From positions 10,162,991 through 10,226,990 of the forward strand of contig OY744616.1 in the NCBI GenBank assembly GCA_963556255.1: a stretch of DNA of 64,000 bases, written 5' to 3'. This document shows positions 1 through 10,800 of the stretch, one piece after another. Both the position numbers and the translations under genes were made by a program. How positions within the stretch are numbered: the first letter of the stretch is position 1; every line of letters begins with the position of its first letter. Source of the stretch: Allolobophora icterica. Lineage: Eukaryota; Annelida; Clitellata; Crassiclitellata; Lumbricidae. The notes under the pieces are model-generated. The model saw only the letters and a program-made list of their open reading frames with translations. It was not told where the DNA came from and made no database searches.

Positions 1-256
1 GCAGTCACGTACTGCTTTCTGCCCTCAAATGATCTGCCACAGATAATTAAATAATATCACCTTCTACATAGCTACAGCTAAAATAGGTTTTATTCCTCAC
101 TGGTTCATTCCTGATCCTCTAATCCTCGCCCTCTCTTGAAATCCATAAACCAACTGCTTTATCGGAACTCCTCCAGCCACTTCCAAACTATCTTCCATCT
201 TCTTCAATAGCTGAACCGTTCTGTTCTTCTTTTCGGGCAAAATTGCTACCCACCAT
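1..256. other. Flank left of the first transposon, no gene seen
   Basis: I see no coding exon, RNA gene or repeat that I can name here. The reading frame on the - strand that crosses into the transposon end has no recognisable protein content. Confidence 0.5.
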
Positions 257-295
257 TTCGATGGCTGGAAGCACAAAGGTGCTAAGCGCACTTTT
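257..295 (+). repeat. Left terminal inverted repeat (39 bp)
   Basis: It is identical to the reverse complement of 4734-4772 over all 39 positions. The core reads TGGCTGGAAGCACAAAGG and continues into GTGCTAAGCGCAC. The match stops at 296. Confidence 0.93.
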
Positions 296-349
296 TTGGG
301 TTTTTCAAAAAAGTAGTGCATAATATGCCTGGAAGAAATATACATCGGA

Positions 350-481
350 GCACAAAGGTACTAACGTTTACGATGTTAATTTGGATCACTTGGCACCAAA
401 AACACAATTGGGCTAAGTCTCATTGGCTGAAATCCATAGAGCGCAAATAGCTCAAGCGCACTTAATACCTATGTGCACCCT
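350..481. repeat. Subterminal repeats of the left transposon end
   Basis: GCACAAAGGTACTAACG at 350-366 copies the TIR core with one change. A degenerate copy lies at about 425-466 (TTGGCTGAAA, then GCGCAAATAGCTCAAGCGCA). A short inverted piece, TACCTATGTGC, follows. Such clustered copies are typical transposase-binding sites; that role is inferred. Confidence 0.6.
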
Positions 482-617
482 CTTTTTTTAACGCCTTGTC
501 TTTGTTGTTGACTTCCACGCCATTCGCCATTACTGTTTATCGTCGTCCCCGTTACAAAAATAATAAAAGTTACATTAAAAATAACAGAAACAATATCTCG
601 AAATCTTTATTATTGAA

Positions 618-3600
618 ATGCATAAACGAGTGCATCGTTTCAGTTCTGCAAAAGCGCTTCAGATGATCATGGACCTTAATGATTCAATCGAGGAATCCAG
701 TGATGATGGTAAGCTTATGAATAGGAACCTTAGAAAATGCTGTAAAATTATGGAAAATAAATGTTGATGTTTGGGAAATTAAGTGATTTAAAGCTCGAAA
801 TCGGCTTATGTGGTAAAATTGTAAAAATTATGCGGTATTATGCAGTAAGGTTTGGGCTGCATCGAAAGGCAATGTCATGGACGTCTCATCGGTATTATTA
901 AGCAACTACAGGTGGGATCGTGACCACCAGAACACACCTGCAGACGCATAGACCGGTATTGCTTGCCATAGTGAATATTAAAACCAGCGATGCATCCCTC
1001 CGTGTTTCTTTACATTGTTTAACTTGGGTATGCATTTTGTCTGTCTTAGGAACATCTACTGAACATCTGGCAACTGATTTGCCTGCAACTATGCTTCCTC
1101 TGGACCTCGAGATTTCTTCTCCGCTTAATCGTACACCTGCTATGACAGTTGAAGGGCTTGATCCTACACTTCCTCTAGTCTTGGAGCCTTTTTGCAGAGA
1201 GGTTTCTGCAGTAGAAGTGCTCGACCATTCACACCCGCTGGCAACTGATTTGCCTGCAACTATGCTTCCTCTGGACCTCGAGGTTTCTTCTCCGCTTAAT
1301 CGTACACCTGCTATGACAGTTGAAGGGCTTGATCCTACACTTCCTCTAGTCTTGGAGCCTTTTTGCAGAGAGGTTTCTGCAGTAGAAGTGCTCGACCATT
1401 CACACCCGCTGGCAACTGATTTGCCTGCAACTATGCTTCCTCTGGACCTCGAGGTTTCTTCTCCGCTTAATCGTACACCTGCTATGACAGTTGAAGGGCT
1501 TGATCCTACACTTCCTCTAGTCTTGGAGCCTTTTTGCAGAGAGGTTTCTGCAGTAGAAGTGCTCGACCATTCACACCTGCTGACGTCCGAGCCTTTCAAC
1601 CTTCATGTTGCAAGTATGGCCACTCCGATGGAAAGAACTCGTACCCGTAAAGTTATCATCATTACTCGCCTAAGGTAGTTCTTTGTACTATCATTTCAAA
1701 TGTGGTTTCAATTATTATTTTAAGATGTAGGTCTAATAGTCATTGTCTCTATGGAGTAGTCATTTTCTTGTATTTCTGCCATTATAATTGATGAATTAAT
1801 TTACTTAAACTACTCTTATGATGAAAATACAAAAGTTAAATTAAACTTCTGTTAAACTTGTCATCAGTTACTACAGTGTACTATGATTATGAATGTTTCA
1901 TTGTAATCGCAATGCATTCTGTGAATGTGAACTTCAATAAAGGAAGATTATTAAATTATTAAAAATGAGTGTTTAATTGGCATTTATTTTTATTTTACAT
2001 GTCATGTAGGCCATCAATCTTGCAACCTTTGCAAGTTCCAGTCGGGGTTATTTCTTCTCAACAGATGTCACCTGATTCAGTGCTTCCAACAACAGTTGAT
2101 GTAGTTAATCCTCCACATCCAACAGAAGTTACAGTGTCTACTCGTTCAACTTCTCTCTCTAACGAAGAGCCTGGTCCCTCAGGAAGTCTTCCTCTCAGCG
2201 ACGATGCATCTACACCTTGCCTACCACCATCAGATATGGAGGAGCGTTCACGAAAGCGTAAACGAAATACACAAGGTTGGAAACGAAATGTTAGGCAGCT
2301 ATCTCGAGCTAATGGAAAGGAGTATGTTTCGAGGAAAGGGAAACTAGTGGCGGGAAAAAAACCATGTGGGGGTTGCGAAGAAGGATGTCGTTTTAAGTGT
2401 GGGGTCATGATTTCGGAAGATAAGCAAGTGCAATTATGCAACGAGTATTACTCGTTGCAAGACATTCAGTGCAAGTCTCAGTTCCTCTGCAGCGCAGTCA
2501 CTGAAGTTGCTGTCCGCAGGCGTAGCATAGATGCTGCAACTGGAGAGGCTGTAAGCACAAAGCGCAAGAAAAGTCGAGAGTATTATTTGATGTCCGATGA
2601 TGATCGAATGCGTGTCTGTAGAAACTTCTTTTGCAGTACTCTTGCTATTTCAATCAAGATTGTTAACAGGGCTTTAAAAGGTAAATCAGATACTGGTTTA
2701 TTTGTTGGAAAAGATGGTCGGAAAGGAAAGGTTCCTGCAAATAAAACTTCAGATGAGAATATCCAGAAGATCGTCGATCACATAAACAGCTTTCCGCAGG
2801 TTGAATCGCATTACACTCGCAAAGACTCACGTAAACGGTATTTGGCACCTGATCTTAATATTCAACAGCTTTACCGTTTGTACAGTGAGGATTACTGTCA
2901 AAGGCTTGGAGTAGCACCTGTTAAGCAAGAAATCTATCGAAGAGTCTTCAATACCCAATTTAATCTTGGCTTCTTTATTCCTAAGAAAGATCAGTGCTCC
3001 ACTTGTAATAGCTACAGAAATGCTGTGGATACAGAGAAGACGAACTTGCATGATGCATGGGAAGCACATAAAAGGCGAGAAAAAGAGTCTATGGAGGAGA
3101 AGAGTCGCGATAAAGTAAAAGCTTGCAGTGACCAATCGTATCGAGCCATAACATTTGATCTTGAAGCAGTTCTCTCTACTCCACATGCAGGTGATTCACA
3201 AATATATTATAGAAGGAAGCTTGCTGTGTACAACTTTACGATACTGGAATCGGCATCCCAACAAGGATTCAATTACATATGGGACGAGACAGAAGGTGGT
3301 AGGGGAGCAAATGATATAGGGTCCGCCCTTCTGGATTACTTGCGAAAACTTCCAGCAACCGTCACGCACGTCACATCATTCTCAGATACTTGCGGTGGAC
3401 AAAATCGCAACCAGTTTATCTGTGCAGTCATGTTGTACGCCATTAGAACATTGCCTTCTCTACAAACTGTTGATCTAAAGTATATGGAGAGTGGCCACTC
3501 GTATTTAGATGTAGATCTAATGCACTCCCTGATTGAGCGAGCTACAAAGCATCTCAAAATTTATACAACTCGTGATTGGGAAGTGGCGATAGCCGGTGCA

Positions 3601-4041
3601 CGAAAGAAAGCTCCTCCATTTATCGTTCAGCGAATGATGCACACAGACTTCAGTGACTTGAAGATGCTGGCTTCTACTCTTCTACTAAATCGCAGCAAGA
3701 ATATGGAGGGGGATACGGTGAATTGGCTACGTGTTAAGTGGCTGCGCTTCAGTAAACTTCACCCATTTGTCATTGAGTACAAATACCAGATTAGTGATGA
3801 GAATTTCCTTCGCCTCAACATATCCAGCAAACGCGGCAGGCCAAACACACTGATAGGGGACCTTACACCAGCCTATCTCTCTCGAATCCCAATCTCGACG
3901 GCCAAAAAAGCTGACCTCCTTGCGCTACTGAAGAGCAGAGTAATTCCGGCAGAGCATGCGGTTTTCTACAATGACTTGCCTTCAAATGCTAGAGCTCGAG
4001 ACTGTCTTCCGGAGCCCTGTGCTGACGAGGAAGAAGACTGA
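618..4041 (+). CDS. Transposon-encoded DUF7869-type protein, likely transposase
   Basis: Three exons, 618-708, 1050-1674 and 2010-4041, join in phase with GT-AG introns into 915 codons. I chose the ATG at 618 because its exon ends at a good donor (GATG/GTAAGC) whose phase fits exon 2. Exon 1 is short and acidic (ends DSIEESSDD). Exon 2 holds three 57-residue repeats and a basic end. Exon 3 holds a basic region, a cysteine cluster (CGGCEEGCRFKC), the stretch SREYYLM...VCRNFFCSTLAIS, then the core. In the core, FDLE (D about residue 622), SDTCGGQNRN (D about 698) and YLDVDLMHSLIE (D739, D741, E748) look like the three acidic positions of an RNase H-like fold. The family is one I remember as DUF7869, common in invertebrate genomes and of unstated function. 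The role as transposase is inferred from the surrounding TIRs. Confidence 0.82.
1067..1579 (+). repeat. Three tandem 171-bp units inside exon 2
   Basis: Units start at 1067, 1238 and 1409, exactly 171 bp (57 codons) apart, and are nearly identical. The first differs at GAGATTTC versus GAGGTTTC, and the last ends CACCTGCTG instead of CACCCGCTG. The array keeps the reading frame of the transposon gene, and the opposite strand is also free of stops across it. Each unit encodes a Pro/Leu-rich, acidic, probably disordered segment beginning LATDLPATML. Confidence 0.95.
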
Positions 4042-4733
4042 ATTCAAACTTAATGTTATTCTTTTCTTATCTGAAACTAATGGCTTGAATGCAGAGCATT
4101 ATTTTATAATTACTGTTGCATTTTATTGTTTTACTTCTTCAACGTGTGAAATGTGGATAAATTATGGAGGAAGATGCATTTTGGTGCTTCTTGATTTTCA
4201 TTATAATATTTTTTTCTTAAATCTTTATTGGATGTTAATTATAATGATAAGTATGACAGCTATGATTATCACATTAATTTGAAGGAAAACTCGGCGTAAG
4301 AGTCGCTCATACTTGAATTAAATTATTTTTGGTTATTTTCCTGATATTATTAGGAGTTTTTTTGCTTAAAAGACATTTTAAAATTAAATAATATAATCAT
4401 GTGGTGCTTAATAAATTAACAAATGCTTAAAGGCTAGTTAGAACAGTATTTATTAAGGGTCTTCTAAAACAATTGTCAAAACAGTTGACATGAATTAGTA
4501 TTTCAGGTGTCCCAGCATCAGCGCACAAAAGTCCTAAGTGCATATATTTCCTTACAGTAATTTTACAAAGTCATTTTTTTTTTACAAACAGAATTATTTG
4601 TGCAAAAATAAAAATACTTGTAACACTGCAATAAGCTCTTCTTTTGGAAAAGTCATTGCAAATCGAATTATTTTGAATAATGAATTTTAGCAACACATAA
4701 CAAAACTTCAACTTCAGTTTTCTTAGAATTAAG
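4042..4733. other. 3' non-coding part of the transposon
   Basis: AT-rich sequence between the stop codon and the right TIR. It holds one subterminal motif copy at about 4520-4542 (GCGCACAAAAGTCCTAAGTGCA). I see no further gene. Confidence 0.6.
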
Positions 4734-4772
4734 AAAAGTGCGCTTAGCACCTTTGTGCTTCCAGCCATCGAA
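4734..4772 (-). repeat. Right terminal inverted repeat (39 bp)
   Basis: Exact reverse complement of 257-295. It ends CTTCCAGCCA followed by TCGA. Confidence 0.93.
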
Positions 4773-4994
4773 TTTTCTAAGTTCCAGAGGACCTAACGGA
4801 TTTCGACTATAGTTCTAATGGCTTCAGTGACTTAGCTTAGGGCCTAATTATTCTTTTGCAATGCGATTTTCCTTAGACGTGACCATCGTCTGGTGCTCTG
4901 TGCGCTAGAAAAGTTATATTAGATAACAGACCTTTTACCTATCGATGAATCACGTCATAAATTATAGCCTATGCCTTAACCCTGGAACTACCAC

Positions 4995-5013
4995 TGGGGT
5001 CAAAATGACCCCA
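4995..5013. repeat. Subterminal palindrome of the piggyBac relic, copy 1
   Basis: TGGGGTCAAAATGACCCCA, arms TGGGGTCA and TGACCCCA. The other copies are at 5173-5191 and 5938-5956. They are probably transposase-binding repeats; this is inferred from position. Confidence 0.7.
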
Positions 5014-5267
5014 AACGATTTTGCATTCCTCACCACTCCTACATAACATGCAGAATTTGCATGATTTTTCTTGACTTTGTAGATTTAGCCATTCTTTGTA
5101 AAATTCTTTAATATTAGTTCCACTTTCTCTCACCAGGTGGCGTTCATAACGATTTGAAACACTGACTACCACTGGGGTCATTTTGACCCCAAAAGTAAGA
5201 TGCTCAATAGGAATCAAATATGCCTTAAATTTTCCTAAATGAAACTGTTAGAAATATACAAATATCA

Positions 5268-5735
5268 ATGCTGTTTGAGAAAAATTATCCAAGTTATGAA
5301 AGCAATAGAATTTATGCTATATATACCAAGCGCGGAGTGGATATGGCGGACCAAATGCTTCGCATGTACAAGGCGCTGGCCGAAGGCAATATTTTACAAC
5401 ATGGTGCACATAAGCGCCCTCAATGCATCCATTGTATGGATTACACTCAATCCAGACTTGCAATTCAAGTCAAAGCACCATCTCCTTTCCTAGTTCTAGG
5501 AGAAATATTCATTTCTCCTAGAACTAGGAAAGGAGATGGTCGGTCAGACCGCTGATGTGGAACACACATTGAAAGAATCCGTCGATACAGTCGATGTGAC
5601 AGCTCTGTCAGCTGAGAAAAGGGCTCCCTGCTTTATCTGTCCACAAGAGAGACAAGAAATCGAGCTCCACCTGCTTGGCATGTGGGCGTATTGCATGCTA
5701 AGATCACCTAAAGAACATCTGCGTCCACTGCAAAC
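5268..5735 (+). pseudogene. piggyBac transposase C-terminal remnant
   Basis: The frame from 5268 reads YTKRGVDMADQMLRMY, which matches the piggyBac motif around the late catalytic acidic residue (GGVDxxDQ). After the hairpin at 5477-5540, the frame near 5620 gives CFICP. A shifted frame then gives TCLACGRIAC, a stop, and DHLKNICVHC, which looks like the C-terminal cysteine-rich zinc finger. At least one frameshift and one stop break it. The N-terminal and central catalytic parts are missing. Confidence 0.7.
5477..5540. repeat. Perfect 30-bp inverted repeat with 4-nt loop
   Basis: The arms are 5477-5506 and 5511-5540, separated by ATTC. The left arm begins ACCATCTCCTTTCCTAGTTC and the right arm is its exact reverse complement. 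It sits inside the transposase remnant and would form a very stable hairpin. Confidence 0.95.
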
Positions 5736-7039
5736 CTTGACACTTATACTGTTACAATTTCTGTTAGTCTCTATGCGACTTGACATCATGCATAGCGTTG
5801 CAGTAATCCAGGACATGGAGTAAAAGGACCGTGCAGTTTTAGACACAATTATGAAGACAAGCTATTCCTACTTGAAAGGAAACAATTTGTCTTTGCATTT
5901 AACTTTTGTTGGTGCATTAAAGCGATATAAATGGTGTTGGGGTCATTTTGACCCCACTGGTAGTCAGTGGGTGCAAAATATTTTGGTAGTTCTAGGGTTA
6001 AATTGTCCAATTTGTTATTAAATGAAACAATTCTTACGTTTACTTTCGACTCTCTGTCTGTTATGATGTTCTGCTCGAGGTTTTAATTCGTGTCGATAAG
6101 TCAGTTATTCATCGATTTGCGATGCTTGGAGTCATCAATTCTGACGTTGAACTTCGATCGAATATTTCGATGATTTCTGGTGGAAATGACAATTTCTTGG
6201 CAGCAGTCGAGTCGTTGTCGATTTGCGTCTTCAAAGAAGCACCTAAATGCATTTATTTAGTTGAATTTCGACGTTTTTCTGACATTTTTGGTGATTTCTG
6301 TTCGAAATCTCTCGTCTCGTCTGATCTCTTCCAAATCGAGTTATAATGACGTTGCCAAGACACTGAACAGTGTATCTAACTATGACGTCATCTGCAATAA
6401 TGGCAAAATAATAATAATAATAATCTTTATTAATAATAATCTTTATTATTTCAGACTGACAGACGCAGTAAGATTACATAGAATTTGCCCGGTCTTAGGA
6501 TATTACGGGCCCTGTGCAGAGTAGGCCTATACTTTACGGGCCCCTCATGACACAATTAAGTCAAATTGTTTTTCATTGCTAATCGTTTTATTTGAGTAGA
6601 TTGTTAACAAGTAGCCTACAAGTAGAATTTAACTAGGCCTACATACAAATGCAACTGTAACAGAATAATAGAATGCTACTTCTTTACAGAAAGAGAACTT
6701 TCCTTGCTCTCTGTGCTGCAAACTGTTTTACAGCGCTAATATTTTTTGAGACAAACTAAACTGTTGGTCCCATTTGACTTTTATTTTATTGACAAAAGAG
6801 AAGATATATTATAATCGAAACCATTATGTTATAATTAGGGTGTTCTTGTTCATGTTAATTTATGTTACCGTACATTTTCTGCCGCCCCCCTCCTTAGTTG
6901 CGGGCCCTTAAGGCCGGCACTGGTAACAGCGATGGAGAGAAGGGTGGTGACTTTTGCAAGAAGACAGATGAAGGACTTGAGGAGGACGAGAAGGACGAGG
7001 AAGAGGAGGAGCCTATTTTCATTCGCGAGATGGCGCGTT

Positions 7040-7200
7040 GTTAAAAATGAGATGTAGGACGTGATGGGAGCCTTGCATGGCTGCCGTATACAGTTAAATT
7101 CGACTCCTGTAATAACTTGTGATCATCCGTTCATACTGATTTGTAATCATACTGCGTTATTGTCAGTTTGAAAATATTAAACGAATATTATTATTATTAT
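7040..7200 (+). repeat. SINE 3' fragment (family C)
   Basis: It matches the right half of the element at 24052-24330: shared blocks include TACAGTTAAATT, GTCAGTTTGAA and TTAAACGAATATTATTATTA. The tRNA-like head is missing here. Confidence 0.65.
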
Positions 7201-7288
7201 TTATAAACTGTAACCTACTATTTTGATCTGCTTTTAATCGTTATTCATAACGGAACTTCCGGTCGTATGACTTTTGTAGGTTTGCATC

Positions 7289-7310
7289 ATCGATATCTAT
7301 AGATATCGAT
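7289..7310. repeat. Perfect 22-bp palindrome
   Basis: ATCGATATCTA followed by TAGATATCGAT, with TTTGCATC on both sides as a short direct repeat. It lies about 500 bp before the BLZF1 start codon. Confidence 0.85.
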
Positions 7311-7579
7311 GGTTTGCATCGGTCATATTTACTTTTAAACAATATTTGGCTAAATTTACCGAAAGTTAAATTCAGATCAGTTACTTGTATATTATTGTCG
7401 GCAAAATATAAGGCTTTGTTTAACAGATTTAGTATTTAGAAAGACGTATCTATGAAATTTATAAGACTAAGTTCCCAAAGTGTATCGTTTGAACACGTAT
7501 CCCTATACGACTGACGGATGTATTTTCTTCAACGTCGACTGAACCATTGACTATCTTTCATTTCAATAACCCTCACTGA

Positions 7580-7811
7580 ATTGCATGGCAAGGCTGCTTT
7601 AGCAAAGGGTATGTACAGTATGTTTTCTTGAATGATATAACAAGATATAACATGTCAATACAAACAATTAGCAGTTTCGTGACCCAAAAGGTTTAAGTTT
7701 AAAATGCATATAACAAATTTTAATGTTTTTTTTAATATTTCCGTTTTTTTCTCTAGGCAGCTATAGACAGTAGCTAGCTGAAAGACTATTTTCTCATATA
7801 TTCTCTTGAAA
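7580..7811 (+). promoter_or_regulatory. Likely BLZF1 5' leader with an untranslated-region intron
   Basis: A donor-like AAAGG/GTATGT lies at 7609 and a long pyrimidine tract ending TTTTTTTCTCTAG lies at 7756, 55 nt before the ATG. This suggests a short intron (about 7609-7756) in the 5' UTR. The transcription start itself is not identified. Confidence 0.4.
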
Positions 7812-10800
7812 ATGGATCATAAGACGAGTCTTGGAAGCAGCGGGGGGCAAGAACAGAAGCAGCGGAAGGTAGTCGTATATCCAACACAACGATCCATGTC
7901 AGTGGTTAAGAGAGATTCTCCAAGGTTCATTCCTCATGAACCTGTCAGAGGCGCTGTTTCTCCTTTGGATAAGAATTTAGGGCTGCGCGGCGGCAGGGTT
8001 TCTGAAACTTCTACAAAGCGGAGCATGGAACATCATGAAAAGTTGACGACAAAGAATGAACGGACAAATGTAGCTCTTACGAATCGACTGAACAGAGTAC
8101 AACCGTTGTCATCTTCTGAACAGGTTGGTAGGAGATATTGATTGCTCAATGCCTTTTGTAATAAATTGTTTATATGGCGTTCTTTTGGGATTAAGATAAT
8201 TATCTGTTATGCATTTCCTAATTATGATGCGGAGATATAACTTCTGTTAGTGTTAGTTTTTCATTTTATTTATTTGTTTACTCTATTTATTTATTGTATT
8301 TGTTTGTGCACAAGGTCAGTAAGTCTGAATCTGAGACACACGCTCTCGAACATTCTGTCCTGGGTTGTTAGTCTCGGTACAGGGAGTCCACATGGAAGGC
8401 TCAAACCAACAATCGTTGTATTATAACCTAGTGTGTTACTGATTAGACCATGATGACTCACAAATTAGCCTTTAATATGTAAAAGCCTTCACTCAGTTTA
8501 GTCCACTTCATATGCCTTATTGATCGCCAAAAACAGAAGCTAATTTTACAATTTGTTATATAAATGTAACAAGTGTCAATGTTGGTGTTAACTGTGTGTT
8601 ATCACTAATCTTGTTATTTGTTTTATGAAGAATTCTGTTTGGTGATTTTGCCTGTAAGCATGATTCTCCAATATATTTCTTTATGTTTGGGTTAAAGTAG
8701 TTTGAACAGATGTAACACCAGTATTCTCCAAGTGGAGTTTTGATGTCGAAAAAGTTACGAGACGAAATGACTGTTTTCTCAGTTGCAGTGTGCGTTTTCA
8801 TGTGTTCCAGGTGTCCAATTCTTCCAACATATATCCGCAGCCTATTCCGCCATACCACGACAACTATCATGCTCATCTGCAAGGAAGTTCCGTGGTCTCC
8901 GTCTCCAGTTCTAATAGTCTCTCAGTGTCATCCTCCTTACATCTTCCTATGCAAGAGGATCACTCAGCTCTTCTTGGTGCTCGGTTGATGCTCGGCAGTT
9001 CCTCTGAGAGCAGAAACAATGGCAGCAGAGACACAGGTACATGTTTGAAAGAGGAAGATCAGCGGGATACTTCAAATGAAGTCACTCAGTTGAAGGAGGA
9101 ACTTGAGGTTCTGATGAAGGTAGGTGCTTATTCGAGCACTGCAGAAATTTCTATTATTGCTGTTGTTGATGTATGCTTATTATTAAATTATTATTAATTA
9201 ATTTATTTATTTTAATATGTTTATGTTTATTTTTTATTATCACTTACCCAAGGTTAGACTGACCCATCAGCTGTAATTGGGAGTATGTGGTAATATTATT
9301 ATTTGTTTTGTGTACATGATGTATTTTGTTCAGTGATGTAAAATGATTCCTAACAATCTTAAAAAACTATCCAGATAATAAAACTATCTTCTGATGAGGC
9401 CCATAGGTATCTGTTTGCCTCTTTATTATTATTATTATTGTATTATTATTATAATTATTAATGCTATTAAGGCAGGAGAAAAGGATAAGGTAAGGGCACT
9501 GAACAGTGCCTTCCAAAAACAAGCACGGAAAGATAAAGAAATACATCTAAACGAATTATGCAGAGAAATGGAAGACGAGGGAAGGAAGGGACGAACCAAG
9601 GAAATGTTCTCAAAAGTAAAGACAATCACGGGAAAATTTGCACCTAGAATGGGCTCAATGAAGGCAGGAGATGGAAATGTAATCTGCGATGAAGAAGGGA
9701 TAAAGCATAGATGGAGAGAATACACGGAGGAGTTGTATAGGGAAGACAAACGAGTCAAAAAAGAACAAATTGACGTAACAGAGTATGAAAAGGAACCGGA
9801 GGTCATGGAAGCGGAGGTAGAATGGGCAATCAGACAACTCAAGGACAATAAGGCACCCGGTCAAGATGGGATACCTATAGAACTGATAAAAGCAGGGGAT
9901 GATGCGATGATAAAAACAATAACAAAATTGTGCAATCAAATATGGGCAACTGGAGAATGGCCGGAGGACTGGAAGAAGTCGATCTTTATACCTATATTCA
10001 AGAAAGGAGATGCGAGGGAGTGTGAAAATTATAGGACGATAGCAATGATATCACACACTAGTAAAATATTACTGAAAATAATTCACAAAAGAATGGAAGG
10101 CACAATTGAAAGAGAACTTCCGGTGAACCAGGCAGGGTTTAGGAAATCTCGTGGAACTCGAGACCATATAGCCAACATGAGGTGGATAATGGAGAGACAA
10201 AGGGAGTATGGACAGGAGGTTCACATCTGTTTCATTGACTATAGCAAGGCATTCGACTGCATTAACCATGATTTAATGTGGAAAACCCTGCTTGAAATGG
10301 GAATTCCGAAACACCTGATAATGTTACTAAAGGGTTTATATGAAGACCAGATAGCGGTGATAAGAACAGAATACGGAGACACTGACAATTTCAGAATCAA
10401 GAAAGGAGTGAGGCAGGGATGCATCTTGTCTCCATTCCTGTTTAATCTATATGCTGAAAGAATAATGAGAAAGGCTGAACTGGAGGGGGCAATTGAGGGA
10501 GTAAAAATTGCTGGAAAGACACTGAATAACCTTAGATACGCGGATGACACAACATTAATGGCAAAAAGAAAAGAGGATCTGGCAGAACTGATAAGAAGGG
10601 TCAGGAGAGAAAGTGAAAAAGCTGGTTTATACTTCAACATAAAGAAGACAAAGGTCATGACAACAGCAGATTGGGATAGTTTTGAGATAGACGGAGAGGA
10701 AATAGAGGTGGTAGAAAGCTTCACATTCCTAGGATCACTGGTTGGAAAGGAGGGAAAGTGTGATCCAGAAATAAAACGAAGGATTGCTATAGGGAAAGCT

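Larger units (their letters stand above)
262..4767 (+). mobile_element. DNA transposon with 39-bp TIRs carrying a DUF7869-type gene
   Basis: The ends are perfect inverted copies of each other over 39 bp (257-295 and 4734-4772). The outer four bases, TCGA, are their own reverse complement. They can therefore be read as a 4-bp target duplication (258-261 and 4768-4771), with the element running from TGGCTGGAAG to CTTCCAGCCA. Inside is one gene of three exons on the + strand. Copies of a subterminal motif, GCACAAAGGTRCTAA, lie near both ends (271, 350, a degenerate copy near 440, and 4520-4542). Identical TIRs and an unbroken gene suggest recent mobility. The superfamily is not one I can assign from its ends. 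The exact boundary is uncertain by a few bases because of the palindromic TCGA. Confidence 0.85.
4976..6001 (+). mobile_element. Degraded piggyBac-type element between TTAA sites
   Basis: TTAA occurs at both edges (4976-4979 and 5998-6001), which is the fixed piggyBac target. The ends are inverted: CCCTGGAACTACCA on the left against CCCTAGAACTACCA read from the right. A 19-bp palindrome (TGGGGTCAAAATGACCCCA or its strand-swapped form) recurs at 4995-5013, 5173-5191 and 5938-5956. The interior holds only the C-terminal part of a transposase, broken by stops and by an inserted hairpin. The element is about 1.0 kb and must be non-autonomous. Confidence 0.8.
6002..7560. other. Intergenic region upstream of BLZF1
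   Basis: No coding exon is recognised. It holds an (ATA)n/(ATT)n tract at about 6404-6450, GC-rich repeat debris near 6880-6925, a SINE 3' fragment at 7040-7200 and a 22-bp palindrome at 7289-7310. Confidence 0.55.

Noticed and set aside
1067..1579. Direct repeats as a CRISPR-like array
   Set aside because: There are no spacers: the units are contiguous and coding, and the genome is eukaryotic.
898..1599. Long open frame on the - strand over the 171-bp array
   Set aside because: It mirrors the repeat. The + strand frame has matching splice sites and phases with exons 1 and 3 of the transposon gene, while this frame has no such support.
5239..5555. Intact piggyBac gene
   Set aside because: The motif GVDMADQ is present, but the frame is short, interrupted by the hairpin and a frameshift, and lacks the rest of the catalytic region.
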